NCBI RefSeq assembly: GCF_025519785.1
Contig: NZ_JAOPKZ010000005.1
Coordinates: forward strand, 104,203-168,202
Direction of reading: 5' to 3'
Origin: Staphylococcus marylandisciuri
Lineage (GTDB): Bacteria > Bacillota > Bacilli > Staphylococcales > Staphylococcaceae
Length of the DNA stretch: 64,000 nucleotides
Positions 11,939 through 21,083 of this stretch are shown here, piece by piece. Every line of letters begins with the position of its first letter. Position 1 is the first letter of the stretch. The notes below the pieces were generated by a model that was not told the origin of the DNA, ran no database searches, and saw only the letters and a program-made list of their open reading frames with translations. The position numbers and the translations under genes are program-made.

Positions 11939-11989
11939 ATAGTTAGTAGTTGCCTCGTATTCTAAGTGAATAACAACATTCATGAGATA

Positions 11990-12470
11990 TAAAATATACT
12001 TGTCGAGCTCACGAGGAGAGGCCAGAACAAAAGCGTTTGGGATTTGAGCGGGGCCCCAACACAGAGAAACTGGGACTACAGTTTCAACAAGCACAGCGAG
12101 TTGGGGTGGGGCCCCAACAAAGAGGGAGCGGGACAGAAATCTAATTTGAATAAAAAAGATTTCGTAGTCCCGCCCCGGCAAAGATGACTAGAATTGAAAA
12201 AAAGCTTGATACAAGCGCATTTTTAAATCAGTCATCTACTGCCGAGATGTTGAAGGGAGCGGGACAGAAATCTAATTTGAATAAGAAAGATTTCGTAGTC
12301 CCGCCCCGGCAAAGATGACTAGAATTGAAAAAAGCTTGATACAAGCGCATTTTCAAATCAGTCATCTACTGCCGAGATGTTGAAGAGGCTGGGATTTATG
12401 TCCCAGCCTCTTTCTCTCTAGTCAAAGACCATTATGTCCCAGCCTCAGAGCATAGGAACTTTATGTCTCA
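11990..12470. repeat. Cluster of STAR motifs and two tandem copies of the dispersed repeat
   Basis: STAR-like GGGGCCCCAAC motifs with 'agagaaactgg' units occur at about 12047-12118. Copies 2 and 3 of the ~130-bp repeat lie head to tail at 12124-12254 and 12255-12384, about 97 percent alike by eye. A hairpin GAGGCTGGGA/TCCCAGCCTC (12385-12410) can terminate both strands. No gene is seen in 11939-12627. Confidence 0.85.
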
Positions 12471-12627
12471 ACCACTTCTAAGTCAGCTTTTATATTTTTT
12501 ACTAGCTAATTATATTATTCATTAGAATGAGTTGGGCACACTTCTTTATTTGTTGAATTGAATATGATATAGTATGCTTGTTCCTACTGCTGCCTCTTGA
12601 ATATTAGATCTACAAGGGAGCTCAAAT

Positions 12628-13158
12628 ATGGTTGATATATTATCTGCCATAGGGTCAATAGGGACCTTTATTATGGCATTATTCTATTTTGTTTCAGTTT
12701 CTCTTCAACTTTATCAAATGAAGATTGGTTTTATTCCTGCGTTAGGATTTAATCAAATTCTATTGAAGTTAAATGAGAAAAATGAATTAACGATGAGTAA
12801 CACTTCTATCGAAGATGAACGTCATCAAGATTACTTGAAAATGTATAACCTCGGTGGTGGAGCAGCTAAGAATATACAAATTGAAATATTACTTGGAGAG
12901 GATGAAATAATACAGAAAAAGTTTGTTAATATTCTTCCTAGCCAAGAGGGTTATTTATTACCAATCAACAGAGATGTGTTTGAGGAGTTAGAACGAACAA
13001 TTCAAAAGAACGGTTATGAGACGAATATGAATATACGTTTGTCATACTACCACAATGTAAGCCGTAAGAAGCATGTAGTAAAGCTTAACGGTCGCTTAGA
13101 TCCATTCAATACTTATCGTGATCACACGATTTATGAGCTACAGTTTGTAGGGGTATAA
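12628..13158 (+). CDS. Hypothetical membrane-anchored protein
   Basis: 176 residues. One hydrophobic segment at about residues 8-28 (IGTFIMALFYFVSVSLQLYQ) is followed by a soluble, beta-rich domain of about 145 residues containing GGGAAKNIQIEILLG. This resembles small membrane proteins with one N-terminal anchor and a cytoplasmic or extracellular domain; I do not recognise the family. Start ATG 12628 follows AAGGGAG. It stands alone between repeat DNA and another orphan gene. Confidence 0.75.
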   Translation: MVDILSAIGSIGTFIMALFYFVSVSLQLYQMKIGFIPALGFNQILLKLNEKNELTMSNTSIEDERHQDYLKMYNLGGGAAKNIQIEILLGEDEIIQKKFVNILPSQEGYLLPINRDVFEELERTIQKNGYETNMNIRLSYYHNVSRKKHVVKLNGRLDPFNTYRDHTIYELQFVGV

Positions 13159-13276
13159 ATCCAAGCAAGTATTGAATGCTTTAAGAAATTAACTTTAATC
13201 TGTTATTCTTATAGCTAAACTCTAACTTCTCTATGTTGCTTAGTTAATGATTAGATGACATTAAGAGGAGAAATAA

Positions 13277-13468
13277 ATGGAAATTAACATCGATTGGAAC
13301 AAAGAGTTTCAAGAATTCCAGGACATTTTGAATAGTGGCTTACATCCCGAATGGTTATATAGTGCAAAAGCTAATCTTGTTCTCGTTCCAGCTTACACAG
13401 GCGAAGGTAAACAGTATTTCTTTACGAAGGATATCCTAGAAGCGAGTAAAGTGATTCCTTTTTTCTAA
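13277..13468 (+). CDS. Small hypothetical protein
   Basis: 63 residues, soluble, with aromatic content (DWNKEFQEF, PEWLYSA, AYTGEGKQYFF). Good Shine-Dalgarno AGAGGAG before ATG 13277. No recognised domain. A terminator-like structure follows. Confidence 0.65.
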   Translation: MEINIDWNKEFQEFQDILNSGLHPEWLYSAKANLVLVPAYTGEGKQYFFTKDILEASKVIPFF

Positions 13469-13541
13469 AAGAAGTATAAGAATAAAATAAGTTCTATATT
13501 ATAAAGCTATTTTCCATATACTTTAATCAATTTTACGTTAA

Positions 13542-13602
13542 TAAGGCGAGGTTTGAATTCATTGTAATCTTACTTTGAATTTTGGCCTTGCCATTTTTTA
13601 TT
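13542..13602 (+). terminator. Terminator after 63-aa gene
   Basis: AAGGCGAGG near 13542 can pair (one G-U) with CCTTGCC near 13584, followed by ATTTTTTA. The rest of the 13469-13871 gap is AT-rich with no gene visible. Confidence 0.6.
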
Positions 13603-13871
13603 TGTCTAAATTTGTTTGAAATTTATATTTATAAAACGAATATTAAGGATATATACATATATTTTTTTAAAATGTATTAAGTTATTTATCTCTAAAAGCA
13701 CTGATATTAAGAGGTTTATTTTTAACTTATGAAAATATTCACAATATAGATGATAAATATAAATATTTACTGTTGTAAGTGCTTTCTTAAAATAATAGAA
13801 TATATATGCAATGAGAGATTAATATAATACGCTTTTATATTATATTATTTTTGGAAAAGAGGTTATGGGAA

Positions 13872-14906
13872 ATGGATATCGTTTTAGGGATAGGTACGTT
13901 ACTCGTTGTTCTTTTAGCGATGACCTTGTTCTTGAACTTTGCACCTTATGGTAAACAAGGTTTACAAGCGCTTTCAGGAGCAGCGTGCGCAACACTTTTA
14001 CCTCAAGCATTTTTAAGTTATGCTTTAGGACAGATTTTTCATATTTCATTACTCCAAGATATAGGTGATCTTGCTGGTAGTTTAAGCGGTGTGGCTGTGG
14101 GGATTCTCACATGTTTAAATTTAGGCATATCACCTGTCTTTGCTGTTATCGTCGGTCTAGTACTTAAAGACTTTCAGTTACTACCTGCATTTATAGCAGC
14201 CTATTTTATTTCCTTTGCTTTGAAATATATCGAACGCAAAGTACCAGAAGGATTAGACTTAATCGTTGTTATACTCATAGCTCCGACATTGACTTTCCTC
14301 ATTGCTAAACTGATAAGTCCAGGAGTTATTGCAGTATTGCATCAAATAGGTAGTGCAGTGACTGCTGTAGGAAATAATAATCCTTACGCATTAGCGGTAG
14401 TCTTAGGTCTCATCATACCAGTTACAGGTATGACACCACTCAGTTCAATGGTGTTAGCAAGCTTGCTCAATCTTACAGGTACACCTATGGCTATAGGGGC
14501 TATCACCTGCATGGGTGCCTCATTTGTTAACTTTGTATTATTTAGAGAGTTAAAAATTGGAGGACCATCTAAAGCATTTGCAGTGGCAATTGAACCGCTT
14601 ACCCAGATTGAGATTATTGCTAAATACCCATTACAGTTGTACGGTTCAAATGCGATCATTGGGGTCGTGAATGCTTTGATCGTGACATTTAGTGGTTTAG
14701 TACTCAATGCGCCGGGGATGGCTACGCCTATAGCAGGTCCAATCGTATTATTTGGATTTAATAAACCGCTTAATATTGTTATTACCTTGGTAATCGTAGC
14801 TATAGTTAGTGTTATATTAAGTCTTATCATTGGTAAAATTATAAGTAGATCACACTTATCGCATATAAATCTAAAGCCTTCTGAACTGAAAAAACAAGTG
14901 AATTAA
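13872..14906 (+). CDS. PTS EIIC-type membrane transporter linked to serine dehydratase
   Basis: Polytopic membrane protein of about 344 residues with around ten hydrophobic segments, resembling the PTS_EIIC_2 family of stand-alone IIC permeases. Start set at ATG 13872 because AAGAGG sits 9 bases before it; an upstream in-frame TTG at 13851 lacks a ribosome site. The stop is 17 bases before sdaAB, so the three genes probably form an operon in which the permease supplies the dehydratase or exports its product. Substrate is inferred only from context. Confidence 0.78.
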   Translation: MDIVLGIGTLLVVLLAMTLFLNFAPYGKQGLQALSGAACATLLPQAFLSYALGQIFHISLLQDIGDLAGSLSGVAVGILTCLNLGISPVFAVIVGLVLKDFQLLPAFIAAYFISFALKYIERKVPEGLDLIVVILIAPTLTFLIAKLISPGVIAVLHQIGSAVTAVGNNNPYALAVVLGLIIPVTGMTPLSSMVLASLLNLTGTPMAIGAITCMGASFVNFVLFRELKIGGPSKAFAVAIEPLTQIEIIAKYPLQLYGSNAIIGVVNALIVTFSGLVLNAPGMATPIAGPIVLFGFNKPLNIVITLVIVAIVSVILSLIIGKIISRSHLSHINLKPSELKKQVN

Positions 14907-14923
14907 GGAGATGTAATATCGTT

Positions 14924-15601
14924 ATGGCACGTACACAAGATTTTAAGAGTGCATTTGATATCATCGGACCTAAAATGATAGGCCCTTCTAGCTCCCATAC
15001 AGCAGGAGCAGTGAAAATTGGTAACGCACTTAGAACGATTTTACAACAAGATCCTGACAACTTAGAAATTCATTATTACGAATCTTTTGCTGCTACCCAC
15101 CAAGGACATGGTACTGATTTAGCTATTGTTGGAGGTGCTTTAGGTTTCTCAACATTTGATGAGCGGATACCTGAGTCAACTAAGATAGCTAAAGATAAAG
15201 GGGTAGACGTCAACATCATTGAAGAATCAGGGCATAGCTTAGGGGAGCACCCTAACTGCGCTTTATTAAAAGCAGACGCAGGTGAGCGTCACGTCGAAGT
15301 GAATGGCATTTCCATAGGTGGTGGAACGATCAAGATTAAAAGCATTCATGTGGATGGACTTTGTATCCTCATGAATCACGGGTTACCTATACTGGTTATA
15401 GATGGTGACTCAGACGTAGCGACAATCAATCATCTTATTAATGATTTAATCGACAAAGATGTTGATATAAATGAAGAAATCAAGACGATTCATAAAGAAG
15501 GCTGTCTATTAGCACTCCACTTAAACAAAGAAATCAAGTCCGATTTGCTTGAGCAAATAAGAGATCAATATAGTGAATTGAATTTCTCATATGTAGATTA
15601 G
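14924..15601 (+). CDS. sdaAB: L-serine dehydratase, iron-sulfur dependent, beta subunit
   Basis: 225 residues. N-terminal serine dehydratase beta domain with the GPSSSHTAGAVKIG motif that contacts the substrate; C-terminal ACT domain (about residues 145-222, GLCILMNHGLPILVIDGD) as in Firmicute two-subunit enzymes. Converts L-serine to pyruvate and ammonia with the alpha subunit encoded 15 bases downstream. Ribosome site AAGGAGATG before ATG 14924. Confidence 0.95.
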   Translation: MARTQDFKSAFDIIGPKMIGPSSSHTAGAVKIGNALRTILQQDPDNLEIHYYESFAATHQGHGTDLAIVGGALGFSTFDERIPESTKIAKDKGVDVNIIEESGHSLGEHPNCALLKADAGERHVEVNGISIGGGTIKIKSIHVDGLCILMNHGLPILVIDGDSDVATINHLINDLIDKDVDINEEIKTIHKEGCLLALHLNKEIKSDLLEQIRDQYSELNFSYVD

Positions 15602-15616
15602 AAAGGGTGTTTATAC

Positions 15617-16522
15617 ATGTTTGATACTATGCAAGAAATTATTGAATATGCAGAGGAACATCAAACAACATTCGCAGAGATGATGATTGAGCAAGAAATG
15701 GACAGACAAGAAGCTTCTAGAGATGATGTGAGGGACCAAATGAAGACAAATCTAGAAGTTATGCGAGATGGTGTGAAAAGAGGGACGACCGGTAAAGGTG
15801 TTAAAAGTGTAACGGGCTATACTGGAGAAGACGCTATTCGTATTCAAAAATATAGAGAGGAAAACCACGCACTTGCAGGCAATGAAATGATGGATGCTGT
15901 AAAAGGGGCAGTAGCTACAAATGAAGTTAACGCAGCTATGGGTATTATCTGTGCGACCCCTACTGCAGGCTCTTCAGGTACGATACCTGGTGTCATCTTC
16001 AAGTTAGAAAAAACACATGATTTAACAGAAGACCAACTGATTGACTTCTTGTTTGCATCTGCATTAGTTGGTAAAGTCATCGCGAATAATGGCAGCGTTG
16101 CTGGTGCTACAGGTGGTTGCCAAGCAGAAGTTGGTTCAGCATCAGCTATGGCAGCTGCAGCCGCTACACAAGTGACAGGTGGTTCACCTAAACAAGCAGG
16201 TCATGCTATGGCTTTAGCAATTAGCAATTTACTCGGATTAGTTTGTGACCCGGTTGGTGGACTCGTTGAAATTCCATGTGTCATGCGTAATGCTATCGGG
16301 TCAGGTAACGCTCTTATCTCTGCTGATTTAGCGTTGGCAGGTGTTGAGAGCCGTATACCGGTTGATGAAGTCATTGAAGCGATGGATAAAATAGGACGAA
16401 ACTTACCGTCGTCACTACGTGAAACTGGTATGGGCGGCTTAGCTGGGACACCTACAGGTCAAGAAATCAAGCGTAAAATCTTTGGTGAAGCGGAAGAAAA
16501 GAGTAAATCACATCAGTCTTAA
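15617..16522 (+). CDS. sdaAA: L-serine dehydratase, iron-sulfur dependent, alpha subunit
   Basis: 301 residues. Contains the conserved cysteines that hold the catalytic 4Fe-4S cluster, in GIICATPTAGSSGT, GLVCDPVGG and IPCVMRNAIGSGNA, plus GGCQAEVGSASA. Partner of SdaAB directly upstream. Ribosome site AAAGGGTG before ATG 15617. Length and motifs are normal. Confidence 0.95.
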   Translation: MFDTMQEIIEYAEEHQTTFAEMMIEQEMDRQEASRDDVRDQMKTNLEVMRDGVKRGTTGKGVKSVTGYTGEDAIRIQKYREENHALAGNEMMDAVKGAVATNEVNAAMGIICATPTAGSSGTIPGVIFKLEKTHDLTEDQLIDFLFASALVGKVIANNGSVAGATGGCQAEVGSASAMAAAAATQVTGGSPKQAGHAMALAISNLLGLVCDPVGGLVEIPCVMRNAIGSGNALISADLALAGVESRIPVDEVIEAMDKIGRNLPSSLRETGMGGLAGTPTGQEIKRKIFGEAEEKSKSHQS

Positions 16523-16570
16523 ATAGCTGATACAGTATGATTTAATATTCAGAATAATTAATTGCGATTT

Positions 16571-16617
16571 AACACCCTATCCACTAAAATAGCTTTAAAG
16601 GGAGTGGATGGGGTGTT
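16571..16617 (+). promoter_or_regulatory. Long hairpin covering the start of the 58-aa membrane protein
   Basis: AACACCCTATCCACT (16571-16585) can pair with AGTGGATGGGGTGTT (16603-16617) over 15 positions with one mismatch. The right arm includes the probable GTG start (16613) and lies next to the ribosome site AAAGGGAG. It could control translation; with no T tract it is a poor terminator. Confidence 0.6.
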
Positions 16618-16789
16618 AATTAAATTTGCGGTACTATTTATCTTGTTAGTGATAAGTAGTATGATCACGTTATACTTAACTCATGAAGGTACATGGCCCA
16701 ATCTGTTATTTAAATCTTTATCGTTAAGTATAATCATCGTATTTCTTTTTCACTATATCAGGTTTTTGATAAATTTTAATAGAAATTAA
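16613..16789 (+). CDS. Small membrane protein
   Basis: 58 residues from GTG 16613, chosen because AAAGGGAG lies upstream; an in-frame TTG at 16562 would give 75 residues but has no ribosome site. Two hydrophobic segments (FAVLFILLVISSMITLYL and LSLSIIIVFLFHYIRFLI). No family recognised. Confidence 0.55.
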   Translation: MLIKFAVLFILLVISSMITLYLTHEGTWPNLLFKSLSLSIIIVFLFHYIRFLINFNRN

Positions 16790-16863
16790 TTGAAACATCG
16801 TAAGTTATTGTCCTGCTTATCCTTTGTATTACAAGCTAGAATCTGGGGCATACATTCTAAAAA

Positions 16864-17018
16864 GGGAGCGGGACAGAAATCTAACTTGAATAAAAAGATT
16901 TCGTAGTCCCGCCCCGGCAAGGATGACTAGAATTGAAAAAAGCTTGATATAAGCGCATTTTCAAATCAGTCATCTACTGCCAAGATGCTGAAAAAGGCTG
17001 GGATTTATGTCCCAGCCT
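16864..17018. repeat. Copy 4 of the ~130-bp dispersed repeat with terminator hairpin
   Basis: Begins GGGAGCGGGACAG and ends near 16992; then AGGCTGGGA/TCCCAGCCT (16995-17018). It lies between convergent genes and can end transcription in both directions. Confidence 0.85.
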
Positions 17019-17078
17019 CGTTCTTTGTTTATATATTAGATTTCGCTTCCTAAGAGCCAGCTCAGCTATGCGGCCATA

Positions 17079-17921
17079 CTATGAGTTGTCATCGCTATTA
17101 TTAGAATTGCTAGAGCTTTGTTGAGACGATGAGTTACCTTGTCTTTGTTGGTTCTGATTCTGTTGGGATGCGTTATTTGCAGAGGAAGGTGATTGTGAAC
17201 TATTTTGCGATGACTGGTTATTATTTTGCGCTTGTCTTGAGCTAGATTGAGCGTCATTAATATTACTACCGTTGTCATTAGATGATTGAGGTTTATCTTG
17301 TTTACCTTGATTATCATTCTGCTGTGCTTGCTTTTTCGCTTGTTGTTCGCGTTTCTCGCGTTCTTGAGCTTCACTTTTAGCCCATTGTTCTCTCTGTTTC
17401 TCGGCTAGCTCTTTCTGATGTTCACGTTGTTTTTGTTGCGCTTTTTTCTCTTGTTGTTCTTTTTGTGCTTGCTTTTTCTCTTGGAGTTTACGCTGAGCTT
17501 GTTGTTGCTGAGCTTCGCGCTCTCTTTGCGCTTGTTGTAGTTTAGCTTCACGCGCTCTTTCCTCTTGTTGCTCGCGTTGTTGAGCAAGCTGTTGTTGCTG
17601 TTGCTTTTGTGCTGATTTTTGCTGGTCAGATGTTTTTTTATCACTTTGATCTGTATCATGTGAGTTGTTTTTCTTTTCATCTGACTTATTATCTTTGTCC
17701 TTATCTTTATCTTTGTGATGTTGAGTCTCTTGATGTTGGCTTGCGAGTTTCTCACTACCTCTTTTAGAGTGGTCGACAAACGCAAATATTGCAAAGGCTA
17801 AACCACAGAGAAGTAATAGGATAATAATCGTACTGATGATTTTAGCACCTGTACTCATCTTTCTCTTAGTTTGCTTTGCTAAATTATTTCGTGCTTCATC
17901 GTGTTTTTCGCGATTTGGCAT
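17079..17921 (-). CDS. Gln-rich coiled-coil membrane-anchored protein
   Basis: 280 residues: a basic N-terminus, one membrane helix at about residues 28-48 (IISTIIILLLLCGLAFAIFAF), then over 200 residues of low complexity. The KDKDKDK and Gln/Arg/Glu-rich stretch (about 100-205) is strongly coiled-coil, and the C-terminus is Ser/Asn/Gln-rich. The likely topology is N-in with a long external rod, which would suit wall-spanning or division-related proteins, but I do not recognise it. No LPXTG or LysM motif is seen. Confidence 0.8.
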   Translation of the reverse strand: MPNREKHDEARNNLAKQTKRKMSTGAKIISTIIILLLLCGLAFAIFAFVDHSKRGSEKLASQHQETQHHKDKDKDKDNKSDEKKNNSHDTDQSDKKTSDQQKSAQKQQQQQLAQQREQQEERAREAKLQQAQREREAQQQQAQRKLQEKKQAQKEQQEKKAQQKQREHQKELAEKQREQWAKSEAQEREKREQQAKKQAQQNDNQGKQDKPQSSNDNGSNINDAQSSSRQAQNNNQSSQNSSQSPSSANNASQQNQNQQRQGNSSSQQSSSNSNNSDDNS

Positions 17922-18147
17922 TTATTTTTCCCCCGGTTTGGTATAATTACTATTAGAAGATTTCCTTATTGCATTTTTCTTAAACGTTTAAAGAATATAC
18001 CTAAGTATATTGTAAAATAATGTTAATACTATCATTAGTTAATTTTACTATTAATGGTTATATTAATAGTAATCTATTTATATGATAAGTTTCAACATCT
18101 TTGTATTAATCAATTATTTTACCTTACAAATTTAAGTAGGTGAATAG

Positions 18148-18306
18148 ATGGAATTGTTTAAAGAAACTAAGCCTAAGAATAGTCAGTCATTAAGAAATAT
18201 GATGAAAGAGAATGATGAGTATGAGTCGGTAAATAAGAAACTTTCTCCTTTTATTATAGGTATAGTCATATTATTAATAGCTGGAATCATCTTTATGTTA
18301 CTTTAG
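18148..18306 (+). CDS. Small single-pass membrane protein
   Basis: 52 residues, MELFKETKPKNSQSL at the start and a C-terminal helix FIIGIVILLIAGIIFMLL. AGTAGGTG precedes ATG 18148. Divergent from the coiled-coil gene. Unknown function. Confidence 0.6.
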   Translation: MELFKETKPKNSQSLRNMMKENDEYESVNKKLSPFIIGIVILLIAGIIFMLL

Positions 18307-18392
18307 CTATGATAGGTTAGTAGATTGTCTATGTTTGTGAGTTTAAAGTAGTGGAAAATTATTAATAAATGAAATGATAAAGAGGTGTTAGT

Positions 18393-19289
18393 ATGAGTAA
18401 CTATCTCATTACAGGTGGTACAGGAATGGTAGGTTCAGAAATTGTTGAGAAGCTTAAATCTCAAGGTCATCACGTGTACATTCTTACTAGACAAGACAAA
18501 ACGAATAGCGATTCACAAATAGAGTTTATCAATTGGTCTAAAGAGGGCTGGAAATCTAAAGTTCCTCACATAGATGTCGTTATTAACCTCGCAGGTGCTA
18601 GTTTAATGCAACGATGGACTGTGCAGAATAAACGCACGATTATGCTGAGTCGAATGAATAGCACGCAAGCGTTATATGATTTATTCGCAGAGCGCGAGGA
18701 CCGTCCACACACGCTCTTTAATGCAAGTGCTGTAGGTGCGTATCCGCCTGACTATCACCGCACATATACTGAGAACTATCGTACGCTACCATTCGACTTT
18801 CTTTCAGATGTAGTTTATCAATGGGAACGTCACGCTGGTAAACTTGAGAATTTGGGTGTAAGAGTGGTGCTAGGACGTTTCGGTATCATCTTGTCAGATA
18901 AAGGTGGTTCGCTGCCACTTATGACGAAACCATACAAATATTATGTTGGTGGTAAACTCGGTTCAGGACGTCAATGGTATTCATGGATACACATTGAGGA
19001 TTTAGTACGCGGTGTTATCCATCTAATCAATGATGATCATGCTAAAGGCGTCTTTAATATGACTGCACCGATTCCCGAACGGCAGAACTTGTTCGGCTAT
19101 ACTATAGCACGGGTAATGGATCGCCCGCATTATACTTGGGTTCCCGCGCCAGTAATGAAATTAGCATTAGGTCAAATGTCTACTGTCGTATTAGATACGC
19201 AAAAAGTAGTTCCAAACAAACTCGATGCACATGGTTTCGAATTTAAATTTAAAAATTTAAAATTAGCGTTAGAAGATTTGTTAGATTGA
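18393..19289 (+). CDS. TIGR01777-family NAD-dependent epimerase/dehydratase
   Basis: 298-residue short-chain dehydrogenase-type protein: N-terminal nucleotide motif GGTGMVGS, the family segment [12 protein letters not shown], and a C-terminal DUF1731-like end ([14 protein letters not shown]). Bacterial members are often called SulA-like or cell division inhibitor-like by annotation history; enzymatic substrate is unknown. The ATG follows AAGAGGTG. Confidence 0.9.
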   Translation: MSNYLITGGTGMVGSEIVEKLKSQGHHVYILTRQDKTNSDSQIEFINWSKEGWKSKVPHIDVVINLAGASLMQRWTVQNKRTIMLSRMNSTQALYDLFAEREDRPHTLFNASAVGAYPPDYHRTYTENYRTLPFDFLSDVVYQWERHAGKLENLGVRVVLGRFGIILSDKGGSLPLMTKPYKYYVGGKLGSGRQWYSWIHIEDLVRGVIHLINDDHAKGVFNMTAPIPERQNLFGYTIARVMDRPHYTWVPAPVMKLALGQMSTVVLDTQKVVPNKLDAHGFEFKFKNLKLALEDLLD

Positions 19290-19339
19290 ATATAACTGTT
19301 GAAAGACACTAGTAATTACCATGCAATAATTTCAGTTGA

Positions 19340-19432
19340 GTAACCGGGGCAATAACAAAGAGAAACTGGTGCGACAGTTTCGTCAAGCACAGCGAGTTGG
19401 GGTGGGGCCCTAACAAAGAGAAACTGGAAAAT
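19340..19432. repeat. STAR-type repeats
   Basis: Two degenerate units of GGGGCAATAACAAAGAGAAAC / GGGGCCCTAACAAAGAG type separated by a 'cagcgagttggggtgg' linker, like those at 12050 and 63690. Confidence 0.7.
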
Positions 19433-19466
19433 CAGTTTCAAATATGAAGTATTTTATAAATACACG

Positions 19467-19516
19467 AACAGCGGTAAGATCATTTTCAAGTAGAAAATAT
19501 CTTACCGCTGTTTTTT
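19467..19516 (+). terminator. Strong terminator before the toxin island
   Basis: AACAGCGGTAAGAT (19467-19480) pairs with ATCTTACCGCTGTT, followed by TTTT. The remaining gap to 19895 encodes only a decayed hydrophobic fragment (about 19672-19760, ending LANIVMITLIISSMI) without a start codon. Confidence 0.9.
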
Positions 19517-19895
19517 AAAGGACGTATGTACCAGTCTTTAACGCGTCAATTTAGCTATACTTTGTTAATTTGCGTTAGCAAGGCAAACTGGAAAAGCTAT
19601 AGTTATAGGGGGGTAGTATATATATAAAGACAAACTAACCTCCAACGGTTATACTTATAGAAAGGGACATTGCAAAAAAAGACCAAAAGTTCTAACTATA
19701 ATAAGTATTCTCGCAAATATCGTTATGATTACACTAATTATTTCGTCTATGATATAGAGAAATAAATAAAAATTAGACCCCTCTCATAAATAGAGATGAT
19801 TAAACATGCACAGTATGATTATAAGATTCCTTGAATCAGATTACACAAATTATAATTAAGATAGTTTATTAATACACATCAAAGGATTGGTTACA

Positions 19896-20285
19896 TTGAA
19901 AAGAATAATAATTGTTATAATAATTAGTTTAATTTTAATATCGGGAGGGGTCTTTTTAAAAATGATGTATGATGAGAAAAAATATTATGATGAACAAAAA
20001 GACAGAATAATAACTTTCATGAAGTACAACGTTAAAGGTTATAAAGAAATAAAATTTGAGGAGCAAAAAAGAAATCCTTTAGATGGGTTTGTTATTATGG
20101 GTTATATTAATAATGACAAAACCAATACTTTTTCAGCTCACATGTGGTCTAAAGATGATTATCAATTTGAATATCTCTCAACATTTAGTGATAAATTAGA
20201 TAAAATGATGATAAAAGATTCAAAAACAGTGTCAGAAATAAAAAAAGAACAATCTAAAACAGAAGGTAAAAAGAAAGATGATTAA
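19896..20285 (+). CDS. DUF1433 protein, TilA-like immunity paralogue A
   Basis: 129 residues from TTG 19896, placed 9 bases after AAAGGA; the in-frame TTG at 19887 abuts the ribosome site. An N-terminal membrane helix (RIIIVIIISLILISGGVFL) is followed by a DUF1433 domain (YNVKGYKEIKFEEQKRNPLDG). In S. aureus, DUF1433 lipoproteins act as TilA immunity against the type VII lipase toxin TslA. Here there is no lipobox Cys, so an uncleaved membrane anchor is expected. First of four paralogues, all on the plus strand. Confidence 0.8.
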   Translation: MKRIIIVIIISLILISGGVFLKMMYDEKKYYDEQKDRIITFMKYNVKGYKEIKFEEQKRNPLDGFVIMGYINNDKTNTFSAHMWSKDDYQFEYLSTFSDKLDKMMIKDSKTVSEIKKEQSKTEGKKKDD

Positions 20286-20349
20286 TTAGTGTTATTTTAA
20301 TAGAACGCCTTGTGCATTGCATTGGAATCAAAGTAGTCATACTAATTTG

Positions 20350-20440
20350 TGTTGAACGATGGTTTGTGGCATAGGTTGAAAATTTAACGCCTCTATAGCC
20401 TTATTTCTTTATGCTTCTTACACTTTGTCTAATATTTAAG
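20350..20440 (-). pseudogene. Integrase C-terminal remnant 1
   Basis: On the minus strand the translation reads NKAIEALNF with in-frame stops, matching the better preserved remnant at 24386-24515 (INRAIEALYFK). It directly follows DUF1433 copy A, as the other remnant follows copy D. No intact gene is seen in 20441-20731. Confidence 0.5.
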
Positions 20441-20731
20441 ATTTATCATGAGCTTGAAATTATCGTGAGTTATTTTGAGGATGAATATATTAAAAAGGAA
20501 AGAAAGATATATTCATCAATTAGACCCTTATATGCCGCAAACACTCTATTTATATGGTGTAACTGGTTTAATTGCGATGAAATTGTAAGAATAATATAGC
20601 AGAGGCGCATTGACTATGTGACTTTTTTAAAAAATTTATGTCTACTGGGCTTCACAATAGGACCTTTTTGTTTAAGTATTAGAATGTTATTTTTATCTAC
20701 TAATGAGTTTTTACACTTTTTAATCTTAAAG

Positions 20732-21082
20732 CTACTCGTCATATGTTTTACAGCTTTTATTACAATTATCGTAAGACTCTATGAGCTCCAATAATTTAGA
20801 CTGCTCTGATGCTAGGTTAAAAGCAATAGCCTCACTTGTTTTACCTTCAAATGCCCCTTTTAACTTACTACGTTGATCCTGTAAAATTGATTCAATTTCA
20901 TGTAATCTAGAGACGCAATTTTCTATATCTTCTTTTTCATCGCTAATCATGCTTTGAATTTCAATTTTTAATTCATACTTTAAAGCAAATAAACGCGCTT
21001 GTTCCATTGCGATTTTGGCATTTTTTTCAGTTTCTTTATTGGCAGCATCTGTCGAATCATGTATATCTTTGAATAAGTCCAT
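20732..21082 (-). CDS. TlaA-like type VII toxin partner (small helical protein)
   Basis: 116 residues, almost entirely helical (MDLFKDIHDSTDAANKETEK at the start), with a KLKGAFEGKTSEAIAFNL segment like WXG100/LXG-associated helical partners. The ATG lies 1 base after the lipase stop, its GAGGAGG inside the lipase 3' end, so the two are translationally coupled. By analogy to TlaA1/TlaA2 of S. aureus TslA it should bind the C-terminal helical domain of the toxin and target it to the T7SS. Only one partner is found here; S. aureus has two. Confidence 0.75.
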   Translation of the reverse strand: MDLFKDIHDSTDAANKETEKNAKIAMEQARLFALKYELKIEIQSMISDEKEDIENCVSRLHEIESILQDQRSKLKGAFEGKTSEAIAFNLASEQSKLLELIESYDNCNKSCKTYDE

Positions 21083-21083
21083 G

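Noticed and set aside
20411..20599. 62-residue plus-strand ORF between DUF1433 copy A and the partner gene
   Set aside because: Begins in the integrase remnant and has no ribosome site or recognisable domain.
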